A model generated the notes under the pieces. The model saw nothing but the letters and a program-made list of their open reading frames with translations, did no database searches and was not told the origin of the DNA. Below, piece by piece: positions 1-7,997 of a stretch of 48,814 bases of DNA; position 1 is the first letter of the stretch; every line of letters starts with the position of its first letter. The position numbers and the translations under genes were made by a program. This DNA is from an uncultured Clostridia bacterium. Lineage in GTDB: Bacteria; Bacillota; Clostridia; Oscillospirales; Acutalibacteraceae. The stretch covers positions 1-48,814 of the forward strand of contig CANARN010000012.1 in the NCBI GenBank assembly GCA_947364045.1, read 5' to 3'.

Positions 1-83
1 TTCTCAATCACTTTTTCTATTCTATTTTAGTCTCACATCTATTGTAACTCTACAAATAATTTCTAAAAAGTTTTGATTATGTA

Positions 84-112
84 TTGAAAATTTACGTGTT
101 TTAGGGTAAAAT
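84..112 (+). promoter_or_regulatory. Probable vegetative promoter of pgi
   Basis: A TTGAAA -35 hexamer (84-89) is followed after 17 bases by a TAAAAT -10 hexamer (107-112). It lies about 50 bases upstream of the pgi start, in AT-rich sequence with no other gene. It fits a sigma-A type promoter; the call rests only on the match and spacing. Confidence 0.55.
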
Positions 113-164
113 ATGTGCAAGAACTAATTTATGTTTTTAAAATTCAGTTTGGAGGACTGTTTAA

Positions 165-1505
165 ATGGCATTAACACTCAATGACAAATACGTAAAGGAG
201 TTTGTCAGCGCAGAAGAGCTTAATTCTTTTTCGGATAAAGTTCTTGCGGCGCATAACAAAATTGTAAACAAAGACGGAGAGGGCAATGACTTTTTAGGCT
301 GGGTCGACTTACCCGTTAATTATGATAAAGAAGAATTTGAAAGAATTAAAAAAGCAGCCGACAAAATTAAGAACGATTCAAAAGCATTGGTTGTTATCGG
401 CATCGGCGGCAGTTACCTCGGCGCGAGGGCAGCTGTTGAGTTTTGTAAGTCTCAGAATTATAACCTTTTGAATAAAGACACGCCTAACATTTATTTCAGC
501 GGAAATTCAATAAGCGGCAATTCACTTTATGAACTGGTTGATTTGGTTAAGGATACCGATTTTTCAATAAATGTTATTTCTAAATCCGGCACAACAACCG
601 AGCCTGCAATCGCTTTCAGGATTTTCCGTGAGCTTCTGGTTGAAAAATACGGCGAAAAAGAAGCGGCAGGCAGAATTTACGTTACAACAGACAAGTGCAA
701 GGGTACCTTAAAAGAGCTTTCAGACGAAATGGGCTATGAAACCTTCGTAGTTCCCGATGATGTCGGCGGAAGATATTCCGTACTCACGGCTGTAGGTCTT
801 CTTCCCATTGCCGTTGCGGGTATCAGCATTGACGAAATGATGAAGGGCGCGGCGGACGCAAGAGAAAAGTATTCCGTTTGCGACATTCAGAATAACGATT
901 GCTATAAATATGCCGCTCTTCGCAATTGCCTTTACGAAAAGGGCAAGTCAGTCGAAATGATGGTTGCCTATGAGCCTGATTACACTATGATGAACGAATG
1001 GTTCAAACAGCTTTACGGCGAGTCAGAGGGTAAGGACGGCAAGGGACTTTTCCCGGCTTCAGTTGTATGCTCAACAGACCTTCACTCAATGGGTCAGTAC
1101 ATTCAAGACGGTGAGCGCCTGCTTTTTGAAACATCTGTTATGTTCAAAGAGCCGAAACACAGCGTAATCATCAAAGAGGATGAGCGCAATGCAGACGGAC
1201 TTAATTTCCTCGCAGGCAAAACAATGGATTTCGTTAACCGTAAGGCTTATGAGGGTACGCTTTTGGCCCATGTTGACGGCGGTGTTCCCAATATTTGCAT
1301 AGAGCTTCAGCGTATGGACGCTTACAATTTCGGTAATCTCGTTTATTTTCTTGAAAAGGCTTGCGCAATTTCAGGATATATTCTCGGTGTTAATCCGTTT
1401 AATCAGCCCGGCGTTGAAAGCTACAAGAAAAATATGTTTGCTCTTCTCGGAAAGCCCGGCTACGAAGCGCAGCAGGCTGAGCTTCTCCAAAGGCTCGGTA
1501 AATAA
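165..1505 (+). CDS. pgi: Glucose-6-phosphate isomerase
   Basis: Interconverts glucose-6-phosphate and fructose-6-phosphate in cytoplasmic glycolysis and gluconeogenesis. The 446-residue length fits the short bacterial form of the family. Visible signatures are the sugar-phosphate-binding stretch [12 protein letters not shown] (about residues 78-89), [10 protein letters not shown] (139-148), [11 protein letters not shown] (201-211), and a C-terminal [12 protein letters not shown] motif carrying the late lysine. An ATG start follows GGAGGA with good spacing. It is preceded by a promoter-like sequence and followed 60 bases later by a small P-loop gene, so it is probably the first gene of a two-gene unit. 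Confidence 0.97.
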   Translation: MALTLNDKYVKEFVSAEELNSFSDKVLAAHNKIVNKDGEGNDFLGWVDLPVNYDKEEFERIKKAADKIKNDSKALVVIGIGGSYLGARAAVEFCKSQNYNLLNKDTPNIYFSGNSISGNSLYELVDLVKDTDFSINVISKSGTTTEPAIAFRIFRELLVEKYGEKEAAGRIYVTTDKCKGTLKELSDEMGYETFVVPDDVGGRYSVLTAVGLLPIAVAGISIDEMMKGAADAREKYSVCDIQNNDCYKYAALRNCLYEKGKSVEMMVAYEPDYTMMNEWFKQLYGESEGKDGKGLFPASVVCSTDLHSMGQYIQDGERLLFETSVMFKEPKHSVIIKEDERNADGLNFLAGKTMDFVNRKAYEGTLLAHVDGGVPNICIELQRMDAYNFGNLVYFLEKACAISGYILGVNPFNQPGVESYKKNMFALLGKPGYEAQQAELLQRLGK

Positions 1506-1565
1506 AATATTTGGCTTCTGCCCGTCATAATGACGGTATTATAAAATCACATAGGAGGAGATAAT

Positions 1566-1988
1566 ATGATATCTCTTATTATCGGACACAAAGGTACAGG
1601 AAAAACAAAAATTCTCGTTGACAGAGTTAATGACGCAGTTCACAGCTCAAACGGCAATGTCGTATGCGTTGAAAAGGAAACAAAGCTTACTTATGACGTG
1701 AATTACCGTGCAAGGCTTATAGCCACCGACACATTCTCAGTTACAGGCTATGATTCATTTTACGGATTCCTCAGCGGTATCTGCGCAGGCGACCATGACA
1801 TAACTGATTTGTTCATTGACGCAACCTTCAGAATTGCGGCAAACCGTGACGGCGCTGCTCTTATGGATTTCCTTAAGAAAGTATCTACACTTTCTGAGAT
1901 TTCCGATACTCAGTTCACATTCACAATTTCTGCCGATGAAGATGCGCTTCCTGCGGAGATTTTTGAGTTCTGCAAGAAAATTAACTAA
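1566..1988 (+). CDS. Small P-loop protein of unknown function
   Basis: A 140-residue soluble protein opening with a Walker A motif, GHKGTGKT (residues 7-14). A hydrophobic stretch ending in Asp (DLFIDATF, about 80-87) could serve as Walker B. No other domain is recognised. Short proteins of this shape in Clostridia are sometimes labelled PilT-like, but nothing here links it to type IV pili. It starts with ATG after TAGGAGGAG, follows pgi by 60 bases, and is closed by a strong terminator, so it is probably cotranscribed with pgi. The nucleotide-binding role is inferred from the motif alone. Confidence 0.8.
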   Translation: MISLIIGHKGTGKTKILVDRVNDAVHSSNGNVVCVEKETKLTYDVNYRARLIATDTFSVTGYDSFYGFLSGICAGDHDITDLFIDATFRIAANRDGAALMDFLKKVSTLSEISDTQFTFTISADEDALPAEIFEFCKKIN

Positions 1989-1999
1989 AAGAACCTCAG

Positions 2000-2039
2000 A
2001 AGCGGTCATCGGTTTTGGGTGACCGCTTTTCCTTTTTTT
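2000..2039 (+). terminator. Rho-independent terminator
   Basis: The stem AAGCGGTCA / TGACCGCTT with a short loop is followed by a long T-rich run. It lies just after the small P-loop gene and closes the pgi unit. Confidence 0.85.
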
Positions 2040-2061
2040 CTTACAAAATATAAATTTATTA

Positions 2062-2090
2062 TTGACAAAACCGAAATATAAATATATAAT
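2062..2090 (+). promoter_or_regulatory. Consensus sigma-A promoter for DUF177-rpmF
   Basis: A perfect TTGACA (2062-2067) is separated by exactly 17 bases from a perfect TATAAT (2085-2090). The predicted transcript starts about 20 bases before the DUF177 ATG. This suits the strong constitutive expression expected for a ribosomal protein operon. Confidence 0.88.
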
Positions 2091-2115
2091 ATTTTAGCGT
2101 CACAAGGAGCGAATT

Positions 2116-2607
2116 ATGCAGGTTTCATTAGAACAGGTTTTTAATATTGAAGGCAGTCAAGAGAATTTTGACTATTCTTTTACTCCCGAGTATTCACTTT
2201 CTGATGATTTTTCACTGTCTTCTCCCGTGAGTTTTAAGGGAGCGGTAAAAAACAATGCCGGCATAGTGCTTCTCAGCGGACAGGCTGAGTTTACCGCAAA
2301 TGTAATTTGCAGCCGATGCGCAGAGGAGTTTTTTAAAAACTTTTCGGTAAGTGTTGAGCATACGCTCGTTTCTGAGCTTCAGAATGAGGACAATGACGAG
2401 TTTTACCTTGTTGAAAACAAGCTGCTTGACCTTGACTCGCTCGTCTGCGAGGACATTATTCTTTCTCTTCCCTTTGTATTTTTGTGCAAAGAGGACTGCA
2501 AGGGAATTTGTTCGCAGTGCGGTAAAAACTTAAATGAGGGTGAATGTGCCTGTAAAAAGGCGGTTGATCCCCGAATGGCCGCTCTTTTAGAGCTGCTCCA
2601 GGATTAG
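2116..2607 (+). CDS. DUF177 (YceD family) protein
   Basis: A 163-residue YceD/DUF177 protein, a family nearly always encoded immediately before rpmF (ribosomal protein L32). In other bacteria it is linked to large ribosomal subunit or rRNA accumulation. Metal-binding-like cysteines are visible: a CSRC pair near residue 60 and a C-terminal cluster of CKEDC, CSQCG and CAC. It starts with ATG after AAGGAGCG, directly behind a consensus promoter. The 36-base gap to rpmF indicates one operon. The exact molecular role in Clostridia is not established. Confidence 0.9.
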   Translation: MQVSLEQVFNIEGSQENFDYSFTPEYSLSDDFSLSSPVSFKGAVKNNAGIVLLSGQAEFTANVICSRCAEEFFKNFSVSVEHTLVSELQNEDNDEFYLVENKLLDLDSLVCEDIILSLPFVFLCKEDCKGICSQCGKNLNEGECACKKAVDPRMAALLELLQD

Positions 2608-2643
2608 TTAATAATTTTTAATTTTTATAAGGAGGTGCTGAAA

Positions 2644-2832
2644 ATGGCAGTACCGAAGAGAAGAGTTTCAAAAGCAAGAAGAGACAAAAGACGTTCAAAC
2701 GTTTGGAAGATGAATGCTCCCGAGCTTGTTAAGTGCCCCGAGTGCGGCGCTTATAAAAGACCTCACAGAGTTTGCGGCGAATGCGGCAAATACAAAGGCA
2801 GACAAATCGTGGCTCTTAAAACCGAGGCTTAA
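2644..2832 (+). CDS. rpmF: 50S ribosomal protein L32
   Basis: A 62-residue L32 of the large ribosomal subunit. It begins MAVPKRRVSKARRDKRR, with the basic N-terminal tail, then a four-cysteine zinc ribbon (CPEC ... CGEC). The ATG at 2644 is chosen because AAGGAGGTG lies just before it. A GTG in the same frame at 2635 falls inside that SD and would add three residues not typical of L32. It retains all four zinc ligands, so it is the zinc-containing form. A terminator follows. Confidence 0.96.
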   Translation: MAVPKRRVSKARRDKRRSNVWKMNAPELVKCPECGAYKRPHRVCGECGKYKGRQIVALKTEA

Positions 2833-2850
2833 TTTTCTTTCTGAATGAGA

Positions 2851-2884
2851 AAGGCGGAGAGGTGTTTTCTTCCCCGCCTTTTAG
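2851..2884 (+). terminator. Terminator after rpmF
   Basis: The stem AAGGCGG / CCGCCTT ends in TTTT and separates rpmF from the DUF512 gene. The T-tract is short, so read-through is possible. Confidence 0.65.
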
Positions 2885-2908
2885 TCGTGTCTTAAAGGTG
2901 GTGCTACT

Positions 2909-4228
2909 TTGCCTGTTAAAATTAAAAGCGTGAAAAAGCTTTCGGCGTGCGGTTTGCGCGGTATAAATTCCGGGGATTTGCTTTTATCAGTTGACGGAAA
3001 TGAAATAGAAGATGTTCTTGACTACGATTTCTATATGTCAAGCGGTAGGGTGAGTCTTGATTTTTTATGCGGTGATAAAAAGAAAACCGTTAAAACCACA
3101 AAAGAAAAATGCGGGCTTGAGTTTGAAACCTATCTTATGGACAAACAGCAGGGCTGTAAAAATAAGTGCATATTTTGCTTTATCGACCAATTGCCCAAGG
3201 GAATGCGAAAAACTCTTTATTTTAAGGATGATGACTCGAGGCTTTCCTTTCTTTTCGGGAATTATATTACGCTTACAAATATTTCGGAGCATGAAATTGA
3301 GCGGATAATCAAAATGCATATAAGTCCCGTCAACATTTCCGTGCATACAATGAACCCTGAGCTTCGCGTGCGTATGATGAAGAATCCGAAGGCAGGGGAG
3401 TGCCTTAAAATAATAAAACGCTTTGCCGATGCAGGTATAAAGATGAACACTCAATTAGTTCTCTGCCCGGGATTTAATGACGGCGAAGAGCTGAAATATT
3501 CTCTGTCTGAGCTTGCGAAGCTTTACCCCGCAGTTTCAAGTATTGCGGCTGTACCCGTTGGGCTTACCAAATACCGTGACGGACTTGAACCGCTCACGCC
3601 TTTTACTAAGGAAACAGCGGGCAAAGTAATCGACATAATGGAAGGCTTCGGCGAAAAATTTAAAGCCGAAAACGGCACAAGGCTTTGTTTTCCTGCCGAC
3701 GAGTTTTATTTAAAGGCGGAAAGACCTTTGCCCGATGACGAATTTTATGAGGATTATCCTCAAATTGAAAACGGCGTCGGAATGTGGACTTCGTTTAAAG
3801 CCGATTACCAAGACTATTTTGATAATCTCAATGGAAATTCCTCTTTACTTAAAGAAAAAACCGTTTCCTTTGCAACAGGAGCGGCGGCTTATCCGTTAAT
3901 CTGCGACTTTGCGAAGAAACTCACGGAGAATATTCCTCAAATTAAGGTGAATGTTTATAAAATAAAGAACGAATTTTTCGGCGAGAGCATAACTGTTGCA
4001 GGGCTTATAACGGGTCGGGATTTAATCGGTCAGTTAAAAGGAAAAGACTTAGGCCAGACTCTTTTTATTTCTTCAAATATGATAATAGGCTCTTATCAAG
4101 AGGAAAACGAAAATATTTTCCTTGATGATGTAACGCTTTCAAAGGCGTGCGAGGAGCTTGAAACAAATATAATTCCTGTTTCGGAGAATGTTTCCGAAAT
4201 AATGCAAAAAATATCGGAGGTGCAGTAA
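2909..4228 (+). CDS. DUF512-type radical SAM protein
   Basis: A 439-residue protein with a PDZ-like N-terminal segment (about residues 1-65), then a radical-SAM type iron-sulfur motif GCKNKCIFC (C83, C87, C90; CX3CX2C) and the DUF512 region. This family is widespread in Clostridia beside der and plsY-type genes. A reaction has not been assigned, though a SAM-dependent 4Fe-4S enzyme is expected. The start is TTG with AAGGTGGTG upstream; no ATG fits as well. Its stop overlaps the der start (TAATG), so the two are translationally coupled. Confidence 0.9.
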   Translation: MPVKIKSVKKLSACGLRGINSGDLLLSVDGNEIEDVLDYDFYMSSGRVSLDFLCGDKKKTVKTTKEKCGLEFETYLMDKQQGCKNKCIFCFIDQLPKGMRKTLYFKDDDSRLSFLFGNYITLTNISEHEIERIIKMHISPVNISVHTMNPELRVRMMKNPKAGECLKIIKRFADAGIKMNTQLVLCPGFNDGEELKYSLSELAKLYPAVSSIAAVPVGLTKYRDGLEPLTPFTKETAGKVIDIMEGFGEKFKAENGTRLCFPADEFYLKAERPLPDDEFYEDYPQIENGVGMWTSFKADYQDYFDNLNGNSSLLKEKTVSFATGAAAYPLICDFAKKLTENIPQIKVNVYKIKNEFFGESITVAGLITGRDLIGQLKGKDLGQTLFISSNMIIGSYQEENENIFLDDVTLSKACEELETNIIPVSENVSEIMQKISEVQ

Positions 4229-5559
4229 TGTCAAAACCTGTTGTAGCAGTTGTGGGCAGACCCAACGTGGGCAAATCGACGCTTTTTAACAAGCTTTGCG
4301 GTCAAAGACTCGCTATTGTTGACGATACTCCCGGCGTTACCCGTGACAGAATTTACGGCGAGTGCGAGTGGCTCGGTCACGAAATGCTTTTAATTGATAC
4401 GGGCGGTATTGAGCCTTATTCAGATGATATAATTCTTTCTCAGATGCGCCGTCAGGCACAGCTTGCAATTGACAGCGCAGATGTAATTATTTTTGTTACA
4501 GACGTACGCACCGGAGTTGTCGCAACCGATGAGGAGGTTGCCGCGATGCTTCAGAAAAGCGGAAAACCCATTGTGTTGTGCGTAAATAAATCAGACTCTC
4601 TCGGCGACCCGCCCCCTGAGTTTTACGAATTTTATAATTTGTGCCTCGGCGATCCGATACAGGTTTCTGCCGTTCACGGTCACGGTACGGGCGATTTGCT
4701 TGATAAGGTTATCGAATATTTGCCCGAAACAGAGGACGACGAAGAAGAAAGCGACACCGTAAAGGTTGCAGTTATCGGCAAGCCCAATGCAGGCAAATCC
4801 TCACTTGTCAACAAAATTTCGGGCGAAGAGCGGATGATTGTGTCTGACATTGCAGGCACAACCCGTGATGCAACCGACACACTCGTTGAAAATAAATACG
4901 GCTCGTTCGTGTTTATTGACACCGCAGGTCTTCGCAGAAAAAGCAAAGTGGATGACGCTATTGAAAAATATTCCGTTATCCGCGCACGAATGGCGGTCGA
5001 AAGGGCGAATGTATGCGTAATTATGATAGACGCAACCGAAGGCTTTACCGAACAGGATTCAAAGGTTGCCGGTATAGCGCATGAGCTTGGCAAAGCGTCG
5101 ATTATAGCTGTTAATAAATGGGATTTAGTCGAAAAAGACGGCAAGACAATGGACTCCTTCCGTAAAAAGCTGATGAACGATTTTTCGTTTATGAGCTATG
5201 CGCCGATTATCTTTATTTCGGCAAAAACAGGTCAGAGAATAGACCGTCTTTTCGAGCTTATTAAATATGTTGACACGCAAAATGCAATGCGTATTTCAAC
5301 AGGTAAGCTCAATGACGTTTTAGCGTCCGCAACTGCCCGTGTTCAGCCCCCGACGGATAAAGGCAAGCGGCTTAAAATTTATTATATGACTCAGGCGTCC
5401 ACAAGACCGCCTACATTCGTTTGCTTTGTAAATAATAAAGACCTTTTCCATTACAGCTATCAGCGTTATCTCGATAACCGAATCCGTGAGGTTTTCGGAC
5501 TTGAGGGAACGCCTACCAAGTTTGTAATCCGTGAAAGAGATAAAAATAATAAAAAATAA
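4228..5559 (+). CDS. der: Ribosome biogenesis GTPase Der (EngA)
   Basis: An essential double-GTPase that helps assemble the 50S subunit. Two G domains are visible: G1 motifs GRPNVGKS (10-17) and GKPNAGKS (184-191), each followed by DTxG and NKxD motifs, joined by an acidic linker (about 168-177). A C-terminal KH-like domain ends in basic residues. The 443-residue length is usual. The start overlaps the stop of the DUF512 gene. A hairpin terminator follows, after which the housekeeping run is interrupted by the metalloprotease island. Confidence 0.97.
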   Translation: MSKPVVAVVGRPNVGKSTLFNKLCGQRLAIVDDTPGVTRDRIYGECEWLGHEMLLIDTGGIEPYSDDIILSQMRRQAQLAIDSADVIIFVTDVRTGVVATDEEVAAMLQKSGKPIVLCVNKSDSLGDPPPEFYEFYNLCLGDPIQVSAVHGHGTGDLLDKVIEYLPETEDDEEESDTVKVAVIGKPNAGKSSLVNKISGEERMIVSDIAGTTRDATDTLVENKYGSFVFIDTAGLRRKSKVDDAIEKYSVIRARMAVERANVCVIMIDATEGFTEQDSKVAGIAHELGKASIIAVNKWDLVEKDGKTMDSFRKKLMNDFSFMSYAPIIFISAKTGQRIDRLFELIKYVDTQNAMRISTGKLNDVLASATARVQPPTDKGKRLKIYYMTQASTRPPTFVCFVNNKDLFHYSYQRYLDNRIREVFGLEGTPTKFVIRERDKNNKK

Positions 5560-5576
5560 TTCAAAATTTCAGTTGA

Positions 5577-5612
5577 AACAGGCTTTGCATATTTTGCAGA
5601 GTCTGTTTTTGA
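5577..5612 (+). terminator. Terminator after der; left copy of a duplicated hairpin
   Basis: A 13-bp stem with two G-U pairs (arms 5577-5589 and 5595-5607) runs into TTTTT. Nearly the same sequence recurs at 7861-7895 beyond the metalloprotease island, so this is one of a pair of flanking direct repeats. Confidence 0.8.
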
Positions 5613-5644
5613 TTTTAGGAAAAAATCAAAATTGTCTATGTTTT

Positions 5645-5679
5645 TGCATAGTTTTGTATGTTTTTTTGCATAGTTTTGT
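5645..5679 (+). repeat. Short tandem direct repeat, 22-base period
   Basis: The 13-mer TGCATAGTTTTGT occurs at 5645-5657 and again at 5667-5679, embedded in T-rich sequence. A spacing of about two helical turns would suit an operator, but no promoter of good quality overlaps it. It may equally be simple AT-rich drift. Confidence 0.5.
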
Positions 5680-5771
5680 CATTTCTATTGTAAAATCCAA
5701 ATGTTATGTTAGTATTTAATCAGGAAGAATTTAATTTGCGTATCAAATTCAACTGATTGGAGGTGATTCCG

Positions 5772-5819
5772 ATGTACAGTTCGGCACAAACAATTTACTG
5801 CGTATTTCATAGCATTTAA
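5772..5819 (+). CDS. Possible 15-codon leader peptide
   Basis: A 15-codon ORF (MYSSAQTIYCVFHSI) starts with ATG four bases after GGAGGTGAT (5759-5767). That SD is near-perfectly complementary to the 16S 3' end and stronger than that of most genes in the window. It ends 32 bases before the metalloprotease start. It could be a translated leader controlling the downstream gene, or a remnant of a small holin-like or toxin peptide gene, which often carry such an SD. No family is recognised and it is unproven as a gene. Confidence 0.35.
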   Translation: MYSSAQTIYCVFHSI

Positions 5820-5851
5820 TTATAAATTTTGAAAAGGAATGGTATGCAAAA

Positions 5852-6934
5852 ATGAAAAGAAATAAAATTAAGGCAAAATACATTATATCCTGTTTTATGA
5901 TAGCCGTAATTCTATTTGCTAATTCTGTTACATTTATTTCGTTTGCTTACGGTGCTAATCTCGGTATTTACAGCGATAGTAGTTGTATGGTATACATAAG
6001 AAATGTTAACAGCGGTAAATATATTGATGTTCAGGGCGGAACAGTTGCAAACGGGAAAGAAATTCAGCTTTATGAGGGCATGTCCTCTGCTGCTCAGCGG
6101 TGGAATATCTGCTTGGAAGAAAGAAACTATTATTCTATTCGTTCTGCTGTAGACCAAAGATATTGTCTGTCGGTAAAAGGAGACAAGGATGTTAACGGAG
6201 CAAAAATTGTTTTAAAGTATGTAGCGAAGGGAAGTACCGTACCTGACAGCGCAAAATTTTTAATTTTTGATTATCCAAGTTATGGCTGTGCTTTGATTAT
6301 AAATAAACTTAATATGACAATTGGCGGAAATGAACTGAGAGTTCTTGACGCACAGCAGGCAGGAACCGCGAACGGTACAAAGCTTCTGCATTATACAGCA
6401 CGTGATTCCATTGACGCTGCGGCACATCAGTTATGGGTTTTTGAATGTGATGAAAGATTTCCTAATGATGATCAAGGCTGGGATTTAGTAGACCTTACAG
6501 GACACTGTGACTGGGACGGCTCATCAAAGTATATGAGTATGGTCAGCAAGGCAGCTAATGCTTGGAATAACTATATCGGCGATGAGGTTTTAAGACCAGA
6601 TGCTTGGAACAGGACTCAGGATGTATATATAAAAGATATAAATACTGATCCAAAGAATCTTGGTGCTATTGCCAGGACTTATTCTGCAACGTATCACGAA
6701 GGTTTTAATTTTTCAAGAGCTGCTACAATTGAATTATATCTCGATCAAATGGAAAGCTTCGAAAGCAATTTGCAACGCCAAAAAGTTGTTACACATGAAC
6801 TTGGACACGCATTAGGAATGTATGAGTTTCTTCCTTATTTCGGAAATGTTATGTGCCAAGGCTCTTTTGCTTACGGCACATCAATAGGTCTTGATGACAA
6901 AGCGCAATTTTCAAAAGTATATGCAAAGTACTGA
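5852..6934 (+). CDS. Secreted ricin-type lectin / zinc metalloprotease
   Basis: A 360-residue exported protein. Residues 1-34 form a basic-hydrophobic signal peptide. Residues about 45-200 hold two ricin-B-like repeats (YIRNVNSGKYIDV ... AQRWNI, and a second ending HQLWVFE), expected to bind glycans. Residues about 210-360 form a matrixin-like metallopeptidase with HELGHALG (315-322) and a candidate Met-turn NVM (332-334). The canonical third zinc ligand, His or Asp, is Glu325 here. The only clear SD (AAAAGGA, 5832-5838) lies unusually far from this ATG. The gene starts a two-gene accessory island of foreign-looking, AT-rich character. The substrate is unknown; mucin or another host or microbial glycoprotein is a guess. 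Confidence 0.85.
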   Translation: MKRNKIKAKYIISCFMIAVILFANSVTFISFAYGANLGIYSDSSCMVYIRNVNSGKYIDVQGGTVANGKEIQLYEGMSSAAQRWNICLEERNYYSIRSAVDQRYCLSVKGDKDVNGAKIVLKYVAKGSTVPDSAKFLIFDYPSYGCALIINKLNMTIGGNELRVLDAQQAGTANGTKLLHYTARDSIDAAAHQLWVFECDERFPNDDQGWDLVDLTGHCDWDGSSKYMSMVSKAANAWNNYIGDEVLRPDAWNRTQDVYIKDINTDPKNLGAIARTYSATYHEGFNFSRAATIELYLDQMESFESNLQRQKVVTHELGHALGMYEFLPYFGNVMCQGSFAYGTSIGLDDKAQFSKVYAKY

Positions 6935-6969
6935 AATAAAAGTGATTTTTTGATAGGAGAGCTTGAATT

Positions 6970-7761
6970 ATGAAAAAGAAAGTAAAAATATCTATACTGT
7001 GTATCTTTCTTGTTGTAGTAATTGGTGCAGCAGGTTTTTGGGTATGGAGATATACCCGCATACCGACTAAAATCGTTTATACTCCGTCGGCGGATACAGA
7101 TGTTAATTTAGATGATCCACGTGAAGTAGTCGGAGTATCAAGCTATGTTTTTGTTGGTAAAACTGAAGAAACATACGATTATTATTCTCAGAGGCTAAAA
7201 AGAAATTTTCCTGCTATTGTCGATTATTTCGGCGGAGAATTTACCGAGTGCAGGCTTAAAATAATTGCCGGCATAAAGGGAAATTTGACAGTTGGAAATA
7301 CATTTTCATATTATAAAGTAGGCGGTATAAACCAAAGCAGAACCTGTATTCTTTTGGAAGAGGGAGATGTTTTACCTGAAAAAGGAAAATATTATCTTAT
7401 CACAGGTGGAGCACATGCTGACGGCACAATGACAGGCGGAATTACCATTCCTCTTGAAGATAATATAAGCGAAAATAATTTGGAAGAGTCAAAAATTTAT
7501 CAACAGTATGTCGATGCATTTAACAATCAGATTTTACCAAGATATAAAGGAATATATCCTGACTTTCTCTGCACGGCAGATGAAAATTACGGTGACGGGA
7601 GCTATAATGCCGAACTTTATTCCGAATATGCAAAAAAGGAAGAGGAACTTTACCAAAAACACGCCGAAGAACAGTCTATGACAGACGAAGAATATCAAAA
7701 AAAATATCCTCATAATGAATATTACAATGCAGTTAAAAAAGGAAATCCGAAAATTAAATAA
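6970..7761 (+). CDS. Membrane-anchored extracellular protein of unknown function
   Basis: A 263-residue protein with one N-terminal membrane anchor (about residues 6-26) and a hydrophilic, probably extracellular remainder. The middle (about 50-160) reads as a compact beta-rich domain. The C-terminus (about 215-263) is charged and likely helical, rich in Glu, Lys and Tyr. No catalytic motif or known family is recognised. It starts with ATG after TAGGAGAG, 35 bases behind the metalloprotease gene, so the two are probably cotranscribed. It may be a surface partner, inhibitor or immunity-like factor for the protease. That is inferred from position only. Confidence 0.75.
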   Translation: MKKKVKISILCIFLVVVIGAAGFWVWRYTRIPTKIVYTPSADTDVNLDDPREVVGVSSYVFVGKTEETYDYYSQRLKRNFPAIVDYFGGEFTECRLKIIAGIKGNLTVGNTFSYYKVGGINQSRTCILLEEGDVLPEKGKYYLITGGAHADGTMTGGITIPLEDNISENNLEESKIYQQYVDAFNNQILPRYKGIYPDFLCTADENYGDGSYNAELYSEYAKKEEELYQKHAEEQSMTDEEYQKKYPHNEYYNAVKKGNPKIK

Positions 7762-7860
7762 AAACGCATAACACACAGCAAATGATGAAATCTTTTTGCT
7801 TCTTTTAAATAAACAGGCAGAAAACGAAAAACAATAAAAAATAACTGAATACAGTAATTT

Positions 7861-7895
7861 AACAGGCTTTGTATTTTGCAGAGTCTGTTTTTTGA
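7861..7895 (+). terminator. Terminator after the island; right copy of the duplicated hairpin
   Basis: An 11-bp stem (arms 7861-7871 and 7879-7889) is followed by a T-run. It matches the hairpin after der almost base for base, differing mainly by a 2-base change in the loop. Confidence 0.8.
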
Positions 7896-7939
7896 CTTTC
7901 CCGGTCTGTGAACATACAATGAATATTTCACGGTTTTTC

Positions 7940-7968
7940 TTGATATTTAATATATGCTGTGATATAAT
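7940..7968 (+). promoter_or_regulatory. Promoter of the ruvCAB operon
   Basis: TTGATA (7940-7945), a 17-base spacer and TATAAT (7963-7968), with an extended -10 TG at 7960-7961. It lies 30 bases before ruvC. No obvious LexA box is seen around it. Confidence 0.8.
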
Positions 7969-7997
7969 GTACTGAATATACAATGAGGTAGTATGCA

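Noticed and set aside
5531..5719. 62-codon frame overlapping the end of der
   Set aside because: It spans the terminator hairpin and T-rich repeats and has no SD or protein-like composition.
5577..7895. Insertion sequence or prophage as carrier of the metalloprotease island
   Set aside because: No transposase, integrase, terminal inverted repeat or tRNA target is visible. Only the duplicated terminator supports a gain event.
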